DNA of 33,447 nucleotides, from assembly GCA_030535295.1 (NCBI GenBank), contig JAUMXK010000020.1:1-33447 (forward strand), in the 5' to 3' direction. Made by a program: the position numbers and the translations under genes. Below are positions 25,870 to 33,421 of the stretch, in pieces. Origin of the DNA: Eubacteriales bacterium. Lineage in GTDB: Bacteria > Bacillota > Clostridia > Lachnospirales > Vallitaleaceae. Below the pieces are notes generated by a model, which was given only the letters and a program-made list of their open reading frames with translations, had not been told where the DNA came from and ran no database searches. How positions within the stretch are numbered: position 1 is the stretch's first letter; every line of letters begins with the position of its first letter.

Positions 25870-26709
25870 ATGAAAATGGATTCTCATATTCACATCACCC
25901 CACCGGATATCATCCGGGATTATAAAAAAATCGGGGAAAAAGAGCCGTATTTTCGGTTGCTTTCAGAAACCAAACACAATAAATTTGCTACTTATGAAGA
26001 AGTCGCCCGACACCTAAAAGACAGCCAATTCGATTATGGTGTCGTTTTTGGCTTTGCCTTTCAGGATATGGGACTTTGTCGCTATGTCAATGATTACACG
26101 ATAGAGGCCATTCGGAATCATCCGGAGCTGATTGGTTTTATGGTGTTGCCGATTGGACATAAGGAGATGGAAAAAGAAATTGAGCGCTGTTATCATGCAG
26201 GCTTACGTGGTATGGGCGAAATCTTCCCCGAAGGACAAAAAATGGATTTGACCACCGCTCATCAAACCGGACTGAAAGAATGTCTGCTGCACTACGGAAT
26301 GCCCCTTTTGCTGCATGCCAATGAAACCGTCGGTCACTATTATGCCGGCAAAACTTCCGTCAGTCTGTCCGAGCTGGAATGCTTTATCCGTCATCATCAA
26401 GAACTCCCCATCATACTGGCTCACTTTGGTGGCGGCATCCTATTTTATGAACTGATGAAAGAAATGCGGGAACTGATGAAGCATGTTTACTATGATACGG
26501 CTGCTTCTATTTTTCTATATGAAAAGGCTATTTATCGGAGCATTCGGGAAATCGGTATTCTCGATAAAATTCTCTTCGGCTCGGATTATCCTTTGCTCCC
26601 CATCTCCCGCTATATGGACAGTCTGGTAGACTTGGAAGAAAAGGAAAAAAATGGAATTCTGGGTGAAAATGCTCTGCATTTTTTCAAGAAATGCGGAATT
26701 TTCCTTTAA
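25870..26709 (+). CDS. Amidohydrolase family protein (Amidohydro_2 / TIM-barrel metal hydrolase)
   Basis: This 279-residue protein has the metal-dependent hydrolase pattern: MDSHIHI at the start (the HxH pair), LLHANETVG in the middle, ILAHFGGG and the late aspartate in LFGSDYPLLP. These are the ligands of the amidohydrolase-2 barrel, which includes decarboxylases and hydrolases of small organic acids. The natural substrate cannot be named from the sequence. The ATG at 25870 follows GAGGAGAAAA. It may share the ychF transcript through the hairpin between them. No terminator is clear downstream. Confidence 0.85.
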   Translation: MKMDSHIHITPPDIIRDYKKIGEKEPYFRLLSETKHNKFATYEEVARHLKDSQFDYGVVFGFAFQDMGLCRYVNDYTIEAIRNHPELIGFMVLPIGHKEMEKEIERCYHAGLRGMGEIFPEGQKMDLTTAHQTGLKECLLHYGMPLLLHANETVGHYYAGKTSVSLSELECFIRHHQELPIILAHFGGGILFYELMKEMRELMKHVYYDTAASIFLYEKAIYRSIREIGILDKILFGSDYPLLPISRYMDSLVDLEEKEKNGILGENALHFFKKCGIFL

Positions 26710-26822
26710 AACCAAGGGGAAATCATACTCTATGACACAGAAAATTGGAATCAAAGGTTCGAAACGACAGAAGAAAAAATAAGAAAGAATAAGAAAGAAT
26801 CCTGTCAGAATTTGACTTTTGC

Positions 26823-26851
26823 TTGCATTTTCTCGATTTTTCCTATAAAAT
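26823..26851 (+). promoter_or_regulatory. Promoter of the DUF4282-like gene
   Basis: TTGCAT (26823-26828) and TAAAAT (26846-26851) are 17 bp apart. Transcription from here would give a leader of about 165 bases. Confidence 0.55.
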
Positions 26852-27021
26852 AGTATTGAAAATACGTCCATTCACGAGTGGATTTCAAAGGAATCGGGCT
26901 GTTTTAGCCAATTCACTTTGTGTAGCTTCTCATCAGAAATATATTATACCACAAAAAAGGCAAAGCATATCTTCTGATGATAGCGAACAAACCGACAACT
27001 TTCAACTGAGGAGGAAATTCT
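26852..27021 (+). other. Long 5' leader with a stem-loop
   Basis: The 170-bp region between promoter and start codon has no gene. CATCAGAA at 26931-26938 pairs with TTCTGATG at 26972-26979, extended by ATAT pairs inside. A smaller stem lies at about 26868-26883 (TCCATTC with GAGTGGA). No known riboswitch pattern is recognised. GAGGAGG lies just before the start codon. Confidence 0.4.
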
Positions 27022-27591
27022 ATGAAAAACTTTTTTAGCTTCAACAAATTATTTACCCCTGCAATTTTGAAAACCTTGTACCTTGTACTGGTTATCTTAT
27101 TTGCAGTTCAATACTTATGGCAAGCCTTTGCTGCATTATTTACTTTTCGCTTTATTGCAGCATTTACGGCAACAGTCTATTTGGTTGCCTTTCCATTTAT
27201 CTTGCGCATCGGTTTTGAATTGGTATTAGTCTTATTCCGTATTTACGAAAACACCTACAAATTGGCACATCCTGATGAAAATGTAAGTGATGTTGTGTAT
27301 TCCACCGAGGAATTCAAAAAAGAAGTCGGATTGAATCAGGCTCCAAGAAACTATCAACAACCATACAACAACAATTACAACCAAGGCGGACAATACTACG
27401 ATCCGAACCAATATCAAAATCCAAACCAAGGTTTCGGTCAACAACAAGGTTTTTATCAACAACCGCAACAACCGCAACAAGGTCAAGGTTTCGGTCAAGC
27501 GTATCCAAACGATATGCCGAATAACCCAAATATGCCAAACAATCCGGCTGCACCAAATACTCCAAACACCCCGAACACTCCACAGCAATAA
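27022..27591 (+). CDS. DUF4282-like membrane protein with Q/N/P-rich tail
   Basis: The first 80 residues contain two hydrophobic helices (about 14-38 and 45-73) and the RIYENTYK segment typical of DUF4282 proteins, small membrane proteins of unknown function. From about residue 106 to 189 the sequence is low complexity: asparagine, glutamine, proline, tyrosine and glycine, then repeated NNP, NTP and PNTPNTPQQ units. Such tails are flexible and can be sticky or prion-like, but no function is shown here. The ATG at 27022 follows GAGGAGG. A strong terminator follows at 27643. It is a single-gene unit. Confidence 0.75.
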   Translation: MKNFFSFNKLFTPAILKTLYLVLVILFAVQYLWQAFAALFTFRFIAAFTATVYLVAFPFILRIGFELVLVLFRIYENTYKLAHPDENVSDVVYSTEEFKKEVGLNQAPRNYQQPYNNNYNQGGQYYDPNQYQNPNQGFGQQQGFYQQPQQPQQGQGFGQAYPNDMPNNPNMPNNPAAPNTPNTPNTPQQ

Positions 27592-27642
27592 GGAGCAGAT
27601 TAGGGCCAAAGCCGGTCATAGCATAAAATTGAATCTGATTTT

Positions 27643-27677
27643 TAGCGTAACAAATCCTATTTTGTTACGCTATTTTT
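27643..27677 (+). terminator. Strong terminator after the DUF4282-like gene
   Basis: TAGCGTAACAAA (27643-27654) pairs perfectly with TTTGTTACGCTA (27661-27672), followed by TTTTT. It lies about 50 bp after the stop codon. Confidence 0.92.
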
Positions 27678-27722
27678 ATGATTGAAGTTTTTATAACCGA
27701 ACATCGCAATATGCCATTTTTT

Positions 27723-27752
27723 TTGAAAAGCGCTTTGCAAGCAGCTTTTCAA
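27723..27752. other. 9-bp hairpin in the PadR upstream region
   Basis: TTGAAAAGC and GCTTTTCAA pair perfectly around a 12-base loop. No T-tract follows on the plus strand. It lies between the terminator of the previous gene and the PadR promoter, and its role is unknown. Confidence 0.4.
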
Positions 27753-27802
27753 GATTCAGCTGCATATTTATCAATGCTCTATTTTTTTTGTGCATTTTTT
27801 AC

Positions 27803-27831
27803 TTGACCAGATAGAGTAATTTTGATATAAT
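27803..27831 (+). promoter_or_regulatory. Strong sigma-A promoter of the PadR-HAAS operon
   Basis: TTGACC (27803-27808) and TATAAT (27826-27831) are spaced by exactly 17 bp, the best promoter match in the window. The -10 lies 45 bp before the PadR start. Confidence 0.85.
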
Positions 27832-27860
27832 GATTTTACTCAAACAGATAGAGTAGTTTT
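27808..27860 (+). promoter_or_regulatory. Direct-repeat operator candidate for PadR
   Basis: CAGATAGAGTA(A/G)TTTT occurs at 27808-27823, inside the promoter spacer, and at 27845-27860, just before the ribosome binding site; the copies are 37 bp apart. An inverted GAGTAA/TTACTC pair (27814-27819 and 27836-27841) brackets the -10. PadR proteins usually repress their own operons by binding such sites. Confidence 0.55.
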
Positions 27861-27876
27861 CAAGGGAGGTGACGCT

Positions 27877-28233
27877 ATGATTTCAAGTGATATCATGCGT
27901 GGATATCATGATATAATCATCTGCTTACTACTTTCAGAAGGCGATAACTACGGTTATGAAATTTCCAGCCAAATTGAGCGGCGTTGCAAAGGAAAGTATC
28001 AAATCAAAGAGGCGACATTATACTCCGCCTTGAATCGACTGGAAAAAAACGGCTGCATCCTCTCTTATGACGGTGCGGAAACCTTCGGCAGACCCCGTAC
28101 CTACTATCGTCTTTCTTCTGTAGGCAAACAATTTTTAAAAGAAAAAGCAATCGAATGGAATGACACCCAAGAAGTCATTAACGAATTTTTTAAGGAGGCA
28201 AATTATGAATACAATTGTCAATTATGTCAATAA
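27877..28233 (+). CDS. PadR-family transcriptional regulator
   Basis: This 118-residue winged-helix protein has the PadR pattern: MRGYHDIIICLLLSEGDNYG, then YEISSQIE, EATLYSALNRLEKNGCI (recognition helix) and GRPRTYYRLSSVG (wing). It lacks the long C-terminal dimerisation helix pair of larger PadR proteins, so it is subfamily-2-like. The ATG at 27877 follows GGGAGGTGA. The end overlaps the next gene by 29 bp, so it is co-translated with that membrane protein. In this arrangement PadR typically represses both genes until a membrane-active compound or other ligand appears; the ligand is unknown. Confidence 0.93.
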   Translation: MISSDIMRGYHDIIICLLLSEGDNYGYEISSQIERRCKGKYQIKEATLYSALNRLEKNGCILSYDGAETFGRPRTYYRLSSVGKQFLKEKAIEWNDTQEVINEFFKEANYEYNCQLCQ

Positions 28234-28969
28234 TTTATTTTATGCTCTTCCAAAATCGGAAGAAAATGCAAGGCTGAAAAGTCAAATCCTGGATAGTCTG
28301 CAAAGCAAATACCAAAGGTATCTTGAGGAGGGTATGAGTGAGGATATGGCTTTTGGACGAGTGGTTTCCGAATTCGGAAATATGGAGGAATTGATGCCGA
28401 ATTTGGCAAATACAGAAGCCGTTCATGGTCAGCCACAGCAGCCTTCTGCTCGCTTGCAAGAATATATGGAGGCCTTTCAGTCGTATCTGATTCAATACCG
28501 CATCACCCTGATTGCCGGTATTCTCTTTTGTATTATGGGTGTCTTTGGAGCAGGGATTATTGAATATTTCACCCAAAACGAAGCTGTGACAATTCTTACC
28601 TTTATTCTCCCTATCAGCATTGGTGTGGCACTGATTGTCGGCAGTCAATTAAAATACTCCAACCTCAAACAAATGATTTTATCTCTCAGCCGTCAGGAAA
28701 ATTATCGTGCTTACATCGAGTATTTTAAAGATTCCGACCTGATTATGGCGGAAGATTTCTACGAAAAATACCGCAACCAAAATAGCAGTAGTAAGCACAA
28801 TTATAACTATATTTTGGCTTGGAAATTATCTTCGGTCATCATGATACTGGCAACCATGACCTTTTTGATTTTGGGTATTATTTTTAATATGTGGCATCCG
28901 GGCTGGCTGGCATTTCCTATCGGAGGTATGCTCTGCGGCATTGTAAATATTTTACTTGGTAAGAAGTAG
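28205..28969 (+). CDS. HAAS/permease-prefix-domain membrane protein
   Basis: The N-terminal 75 residues (VNNLFYALPKSEENARLK, then YLEEGMSEDMAFGRVVSEFG) match the HAAS or permease-prefix domain often encoded next to PadR genes (DUF1700-like). Four hydrophobic helices follow, at about 97-118, 125-147, 200-222 and 228-250. The 254-residue start at ATG 28205 is fixed by AAGGAGG directly upstream; a longer frame would overlap PadR more. Related PadR-linked proteins act in envelope stress or drug response, but no activity can be read here. It ends the operon and is followed by repeat copy C, which includes a terminator-like hairpin. Confidence 0.8.
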   Translation: MNTIVNYVNNLFYALPKSEENARLKSQILDSLQSKYQRYLEEGMSEDMAFGRVVSEFGNMEELMPNLANTEAVHGQPQQPSARLQEYMEAFQSYLIQYRITLIAGILFCIMGVFGAGIIEYFTQNEAVTILTFILPISIGVALIVGSQLKYSNLKQMILSLSRQENYRAYIEYFKDSDLIMAEDFYEKYRNQNSSSKHNYNYILAWKLSSVIMILATMTFLILGIIFNMWHPGWLAFPIGGMLCGIVNILLGKK

Positions 28970-28991
28970 GGGAAGTTTTCGCATGAAATTG

Positions 28992-29102
28992 CAAAAAGGA
29001 CTGTTACAAAATAGCCCTAAAAAACGAAAGGTCAACTAAAAACAAATAAAGGGGCATTGCTAAAACGATTTTTACTATCGTTTTGCAACAGCCCCTTTAT
29101 TT
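28992..29102. repeat. Inverted-repeat element, copy C, with bidirectional terminator
   Basis: The left end AAAAAGGACTGTTACAAAAT and the right end, read in reverse as AAAGGGGCTGTTGCAAAAC, match the termini of copies A and B at a similar spacing of about 108 bp. The right half (29044-29102) is itself a long near-perfect hairpin: AAATAAAGGGGC pairs with GCCCCTTTATTT, and AAAACGAT with ATCGTTTT. It sits between two convergent genes and would terminate both strands. The interior does not obviously align with A or B. Confidence 0.65.
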
Positions 29103-29118
29103 CTGATTTTGATGGAAA

Positions 29119-29772
29119 CTACTTCCGTATCCCTGCTCCGTCATTCATGACCGAAACTACCTTTTTCCACATCAGTTTCTCTTCCTCTGTCCAGACTTCA
29201 TGCTGGTTTTGATAGTCATTTTTGCGCTTGATTTCTGCAAGCACTTCGATGATTTTCTGATGCTTTCTTTCGTTGATGGCAATGATTTTTTGTACAAGTG
29301 CTTGCTTCCAGCGGCATTTTTCCAGGAACATCGTCAAATGAGTTGCACAGAGCAGGCCTCCTTGTTCATACTTTGCTACAAAGCCCGCATCTGAAAAGCC
29401 CTCCACCATCACCGGAATATAGCTTTTTTCACCGGTTTCGGCGTTTTCACAAAAAAGGCAATGCTCCCTATGATGATAGGCTTTCATCTTTTTCGGCTTA
29501 TTCTCCTTCATTTCCCGTGTCAATTGCTCTAAAAAATCCGTATATAAGATAGCATGCGCCAAAGGGTCGCCCATTTCCTTTAGCTTATGTGCATGAAAAT
29601 TGCAAAAGCCATGCGCTTCCGCCATTTTTTTGCGCAATCCCCGGTCATTGACACTGTCAAACAAAAACCGGTCCATCGCCTGTGCTGTACGTTTTTCAAT
29701 CAAAGCACAAACCGGACAATTATTTTCTTCCATCAAATCATATAATTCATGCCAAACAAAATCCTTTGCCAT
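29119..29772 (-). CDS. DUF6062 family protein with two CxxC...CxxH metal sites
   Basis: This 217-residue soluble protein matches the DUF6062 family, found mainly in Clostridia, with no assigned function. The cysteine pattern occurs twice: Cys19/Cys22 with Cys57/His60 (NCPVC and GFCNFH), and Cys105/Cys108 with Cys142/His145 (HCLFC and LLCATH). Each set could hold one zinc ion. The C-terminal third is lysine- and glutamate-rich and helical. The ATG at 29772 follows GGAGGAG, with a promoter at 29798-29826. It converges with the PadR operon across the copy C hairpin. Confidence 0.82.
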   Translation of the reverse strand: MAKDFVWHELYDLMEENNCPVCALIEKRTAQAMDRFLFDSVNDRGLRKKMAEAHGFCNFHAHKLKEMGDPLAHAILYTDFLEQLTREMKENKPKKMKAYHHREHCLFCENAETGEKSYIPVMVEGFSDAGFVAKYEQGGLLCATHLTMFLEKCRWKQALVQKIIAINERKHQKIIEVLAEIKRKNDYQNQHEVWTEEEKLMWKKVVSVMNDGAGIRK

Positions 29773-29797
29773 CGCACTCCTCCTTTTTCATATCTTC

Positions 29798-29826
29798 ATT
29801 TTACCTTGTATTTTCCAAAGGTGCAA
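29798..29826 (-). promoter_or_regulatory. Promoter of the DUF6062 gene
   Basis: On the minus strand TTGCAC (29821-29826) and TAAAAT (29798-29803) are 17 bp apart. The -10 lies about 26 bp upstream of the start codon. Confidence 0.7.
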
Positions 29827-29924
29827 TGTTTTTATGAAAAAGAAGACGGATGACAAAGGATATGCATCTTTTATTCTTTTTTACTCTTTTTTTCTCTAAG
29901 ACCCTTCCATTTCCGGCTCTTTTT

Positions 29925-30847
29925 TTACTTCGCCGGATTATTCGGATTGGCACGGTAGCCTGATAAAAGCTCATCATTTTCCATGATAAACGGCTTCACT
30001 CCCTCTTCCGTCCGGTCTACATCATATTTATTCATCAAATAATCATTGAGTTCATATCTGTTGTTAAATTTAATCATTCGATACGGTTCATCAAACGCAA
30101 CCTTTTCTACAAAATACAGCTCTTTTTCGGATTTCGCAAACAGCAAACCGATATGTCCGATAAAGACACTAGCATTTTCAGATAAGTCATCATAAAAGAA
30201 TACGGAAATCATACTGACTTTGGCATCTTTTTTAAATTTAATCTCTCTTTTTTTCCAATCTTCCTGCACCTTCTTTGCATGCACTTGAATATCTTTTGTT
30301 TTCTCTGTCGGTATGCTCGAATAAAGAACCTTGTACTCATCGAGAGCCACTTCGCCGCCTTCAATTGCGGACGGATTGTCTGAAATAACTACCAAATCTG
30401 TCAAAATCCAGTCTTCTTTCTTCGGAGCATTCTTGTCCAGCTCGACAAAATCTCCAAACAAGCCAAAGGAGGTTATTCTACAGTTATTGCCGGTATACAT
30501 TAGATTTTTTTCATCAACTCGTCCAGCATTTCACCATGATTATATTTGACGGCTCCCAAATCTATAATTTCATATCCATCCGTCAAATGCTTTTTGCTTA
30601 CCGCACTATTAAATTCATTGACATTTTTCAGAAAATGATTTTGCCTTTCCGCTGAAATTCCGGCATCTGTCATTATATTTTGCAATTCTTTTTGAGTTTT
30701 TTCATCTGCTAAATTGGTGTATTCTATTTTGGTTAAATACTCGGGCGGCTCCGACATTGTTTCTGCCTGTTTGCTTTTCCCATTGCTGCAAGCAGTTGCC
30801 GTCAACATCATCATCGCCAATAGTAAGGCGGTGAGTTTTTTATTCAT
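29925..30847 (-). pseudogene. DUF4300-type lipoprotein gene, frameshifted in an A7 tract
   Basis: Two adjacent frames on the minus strand look like one protein. The first (30500-30847) has a lipoprotein signal (KKLTALLLAMMMLTATAC, Cys20) and the DUF4300-like segment YTNLADEKTQKELQNIM, and ends DELMKKI-stop. The second (29925-30500) begins YTGNNCRITSFGLFGDF, the typical middle of DUF4300 proteins, which lacks its own secretion signal. Restoring one A to the A7 tract (30505-30511) reads through as MKKNLMYTGNNCR and gives about 307 residues, the normal family length. So it is either a real frameshift, a sequencing or assembly homopolymer error, or a slippage-dependent gene. The function of DUF4300 lipoproteins is unknown. 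The ATG at 30847 follows AAAGGAG. Confidence 0.82.
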
Positions 30848-31056
30848 AATGGACTCCTTTTATTTCTTATATTCTATGAACGGTATCTGCTGCATTTGGT
30901 TTGCGCCGCTTCCTCACAAGGAAATCTTCTTTCGCTTTTTGGCGTTATTCTCCTGCTACATTCCTCAAAGTGTATCATAAATGCTTTGCGGTTAGGCTGA
31001 GAATCTGATTGTTTTTTCATTAAATATCCTAAAAAAGCGATTAGAAAAGCGGCAAC

Positions 31057-31084
31057 AAAAAAAGCCTGACCAGCAGACTTTTTT
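31057..31084 (-). terminator. Terminator after khpA
   Basis: On the minus strand AAAAAAG-CTG pairs with CAG-CTTTTTTT (one mismatch in the stem), ending in a T run. It starts 6 bp after the khpA stop. The 242-bp region beyond holds only the lipoprotein gene's AT-rich upstream sequence, with no confident promoter. Confidence 0.8.
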
Positions 31085-31089
31085 GGTTT

Positions 31090-31317
31090 TTATAGAATTT
31101 CTACGACAACTCGTTTATCGGACTTGATAGCAGCCGCTTTGACTACTGTGCGAATTGCTTTGGCAATTCTGCCTTGCTTTCCGATAACCTTTCCCATATC
31201 TTCTTGAGCTACTTTCAGCTCAATAATGGTAGATTTTTCCCCTTCCACTTCGTTGACTTCAACGGCTTCCGGATTGTCCACCAAGGATTTTGCGATTAAT
31301 TCAACTAGTTCTTTCAT
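31090..31317 (-). CDS. khpA: KH-domain RNA-binding protein KhpA (YlqC)
   Basis: This 75-residue protein is a single KH domain; GKVIGKQGRIAKAIR carries the GxxG loop (GKQG) that holds single-stranded RNA. In Gram-positive bacteria KhpA pairs with KhpB (Jag/EloR) to bind RNA and influence cell elongation and division. The ATG at 31317 follows a GGAGG-like site (AGGAGGAAAAC). It lies 35 bp after rpsP, the usual place for this gene. Here a terminator follows directly, so rimM, trmD and rplS, which often come next, are not continuous with it. Confidence 0.95.
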   Translation of the reverse strand: MKELVELIAKSLVDNPEAVEVNEVEGEKSTIIELKVAQEDMGKVIGKQGRIAKAIRTVVKAAAIKSDKRVVVEIL

Positions 31318-31352
31318 GTTTTCCTCCTGTGTTGACTTTTATACAGCCCACA

Positions 31353-31598
31353 CTACTCAACAATCCCTGCAATTTTAAGTAACTTACGAACGGTATCCGA
31401 TGGTTGAGCACCGGTTGACAACCATTTCTTTGCTACTTCTTCATCAATCTTAAATTCAGAAGGATTCTTGGTTGGATCATAGTAACCAACTTGTTCGATA
31501 AATTTACCATCACGTGGAGATCTAGAATCTGCAACTACAATTCTATAAAAAGGAGCCTTCTTTGCACCCATTCTTTTTAATCTCATTTTTACTGCCAT
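31353..31598 (-). CDS. rpsP: Small ribosomal subunit protein bS16
   Basis: This 81-residue 30S subunit protein starts [19 protein letters not shown] and includes [17 protein letters not shown] and [10 protein letters not shown], the bS16 signatures. I start at ATG 31596-31598, 8 bases after AGGAGG; the GTG three codons before is inside that site. The 115-bp gap to ffh holds a small hairpin (CAAA-CCCG with CGGG-TTTG near 31632-31652) on the leader, which might be regulatory or chance. It is transcribed with ffh and khpA. Confidence 0.97.
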   Translation of the reverse strand: MAVKMRLKRMGAKKAPFYRIVVADSRSPRDGKFIEQVGYYDPTKNPSEFKIDEEVAKKWLSTGAQPSDTVRKLLKIAGIVE

Positions 31599-31713
31599 TG
31601 TTTTCACCTCCTATAATAATTTTTATCTATCCAAACCCGATTCGGGGATTTGAAGCATATTTACAGCAGTTTCTCCCTAGTATCCTGCGACACCGAAACT
31701 ACTCCCTATTTCC

Positions 31714-33057
31714 TTAGAAAAACGGAAACTTTCCGAACATTCCTTTTTTCTTTTTGCCGCCTTTCATCATTCCCGACATCTGCTTCATCATCTTCTTGCT
31801 TTCTTCAAACTGCTTGATGAAACGATTGACATCCTGAATATGATTGCCGGAACCTTTTGCGATACGATGTTTTCTCGAAGGATTCAAAATCGAAGGATCT
31901 TGCCTCTCTTCCGGAGTCATGGACAAAATCATAGCCTCCATCCGATTGATGCCCCCTTCGTCAATCTCGATATCCTTGAGCTGACCGGAAACCCCCGGAA
32001 TCATAGCAAGCAAGTCTTGCAACGGCCCCATATTTCGCATTTGCTTCATTTGATCGAGGAAATCCTCAAAATTAAACTCCGCTTTGCGAATCTTCTTTTC
32101 CATTTCTTTGGCTTTTTCCTGATCAATGTTGGCACTGGCTTTTTCAATCAGTGTCAAGACATCTCCCATACCGAGGATACGAGATGCCATTCTGTCAGCA
32201 TGAAAGACTTCCAAATCGGAAAGTTTTTCACCCACACCGACAAATTTAATCGGCTTTTGTGTCACCGCCTTGACAGAAAGCGCCGCACCGCCACGGGTAT
32301 CACCATCCATTTTGGTCAAAATCACACCGGTAATATCCAGTAGCTCATGGAAACGCTCGGCTACATTGACTGCATCTTGACCTGCCATCGCATCGATGGT
32401 CAAAAGGATTTCTTGCGGATGTAGCTCTTCTTTTATTTTTACCAGCTCCTGCATCATTTCTTCATCAATGTGCAAGCGACCGGCCGTATCGACAATCATC
32501 AAATCGTACTTGTTTTTCTTGGCATGTTCCAATGCCTGAATGGCAATTTCTACGGGGCTGACCGATGTCCCCATCTCAAAGACATCCACCTTCTGCTGCT
32601 CTCCGACCACCTGCAATTGCTTGACAGCTGCCGGACGATATACGTCACAGGCCACCAGAAGTGGTTTTTTGCCTTGCTTTTTGAGCAATCCCGCTAATTT
32701 AGCGGTCGAAGTCGTCTTACCATTACCCTGCAAACCGACCATCATATAAATCGTCGGTGATTCTTTAGAGAAAGTCAGTGCCGAGTTCTCCGAATACATC
32801 AGCTTGGTCATCTCATCATTTACGATTTTGATTACCTGCTGACCGGGAGACAGGCTTGCCATCACTTCCTCGCCAACGGCTCTTGCCTTGACGGATGCAA
32901 CAAAGTCTTTGACTACTTTGAAGTTGACATCCGCTTCCAGAAGCGCCATCTTGACTTCTCTCATTGCGGCATTGACATCTGCCTCTGTGAGTTTGCCCTT
33001 GCCTCTTAAATTTTTAAATATGGATTGAAATTTCTCCGATAAGGACTCAAATGCCAT
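31714..33057 (-). CDS. ffh: Signal recognition particle protein Ffh
   Basis: This 447-residue GTPase binds 4.5S/scRNA and signal sequences of nascent membrane proteins, and delivers ribosomes to FtsY. The N domain spans about 1-95. The G domain has GLQGNGKTTSTAKLA, DVYRPAA, VDTAGR and TKMDGD. The C-terminal methionine-rich M domain (about 325-435, with MKQMRNMGPLQDLLAMIPG) ends in the basic segment GGKKKKGMFGKF. The ATG at 33057 follows AAAGGAG. It lies 31 bp after ylxM, its usual partner gene. Confidence 0.98.
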   Translation of the reverse strand: MAFESLSEKFQSIFKNLRGKGKLTEADVNAAMREVKMALLEADVNFKVVKDFVASVKARAVGEEVMASLSPGQQVIKIVNDEMTKLMYSENSALTFSKESPTIYMMVGLQGNGKTTSTAKLAGLLKKQGKKPLLVACDVYRPAAVKQLQVVGEQQKVDVFEMGTSVSPVEIAIQALEHAKKNKYDLMIVDTAGRLHIDEEMMQELVKIKEELHPQEILLTIDAMAGQDAVNVAERFHELLDITGVILTKMDGDTRGGAALSVKAVTQKPIKFVGVGEKLSDLEVFHADRMASRILGMGDVLTLIEKASANIDQEKAKEMEKKIRKAEFNFEDFLDQMKQMRNMGPLQDLLAMIPGVSGQLKDIEIDEGGINRMEAMILSMTPEERQDPSILNPSRKHRIAKGSGNHIQDVNRFIKQFEESKKMMKQMSGMMKGGKKKKGMFGKFPFF

Positions 33058-33088
33058 AGCTGCTCCTTTAGTTTCTGTGTTTTCTTTC

Positions 33089-33421
33089 TTATAACTGACT
33101 TAGTATTTCTTCTGCCAGCAGGCAAATCTTCGCCATACTCTCGTCGGCTCCTGCTCCGGCAATTTCACGAATCTGCAAAATCTTTTCTCTCTGTTCGGTA
33201 AAGCGATGAATGAGTTGCAATCGCTTTTCATAACTCTCAAGTTGCTTATCGCAGCGTTTTAACAGGTCATGAATCGCTTGTCGGCTCACCTCATATTCTT
33301 CGGCAATCTCTGCCAGCGATAAGTCTTCTGCATGATACTTGCGATAAACTTCTCTTTGGTGCTCGGTTAAAAGCTCCCCATAAAAGTCAAATAACAAAGA
33401 CTTTCTTACAAAATCTTCCAT
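33089..33421 (-). CDS. ylxM: YlxM-like SRP-associated helix-turn-helix protein
   Basis: This 110-residue protein of the UPF0122/YlxM family begins MEDFVRKSLLFDFYGELLTE. It has a sigma-like helix-turn-helix around LSLAEIAEEYEVSRQAIHDLLKR and a C-terminal helical region. YlxM proteins are encoded upstream of ffh and are linked to SRP assembly. The ATG at 33419-33421 follows AGGTGG; a TTG frame start further upstream is weaker. ftsY is expected beyond the right edge but is not visible. Confidence 0.95.
   Translation of the reverse strand: MEDFVRKSLLFDFYGELLTEHQREVYRKYHAEDLSLAEIAEEYEVSRQAIHDLLKRCDKQLESYEKRLQLIHRFTEQREKILQIREIAGAGADESMAKICLLAEEILSQL

Noticed and set aside
27232..27619. Long minus-strand open frames opposite the DUF4282-like gene
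   Set aside because: They are antisense shadows of the low-complexity Q/N/P repeats; their composition mirrors the coding strand.
5229..29102. CRISPR array among the short repeats
   Set aside because: The repeats are few, far apart, and inverted within each copy, with no regular spacers.
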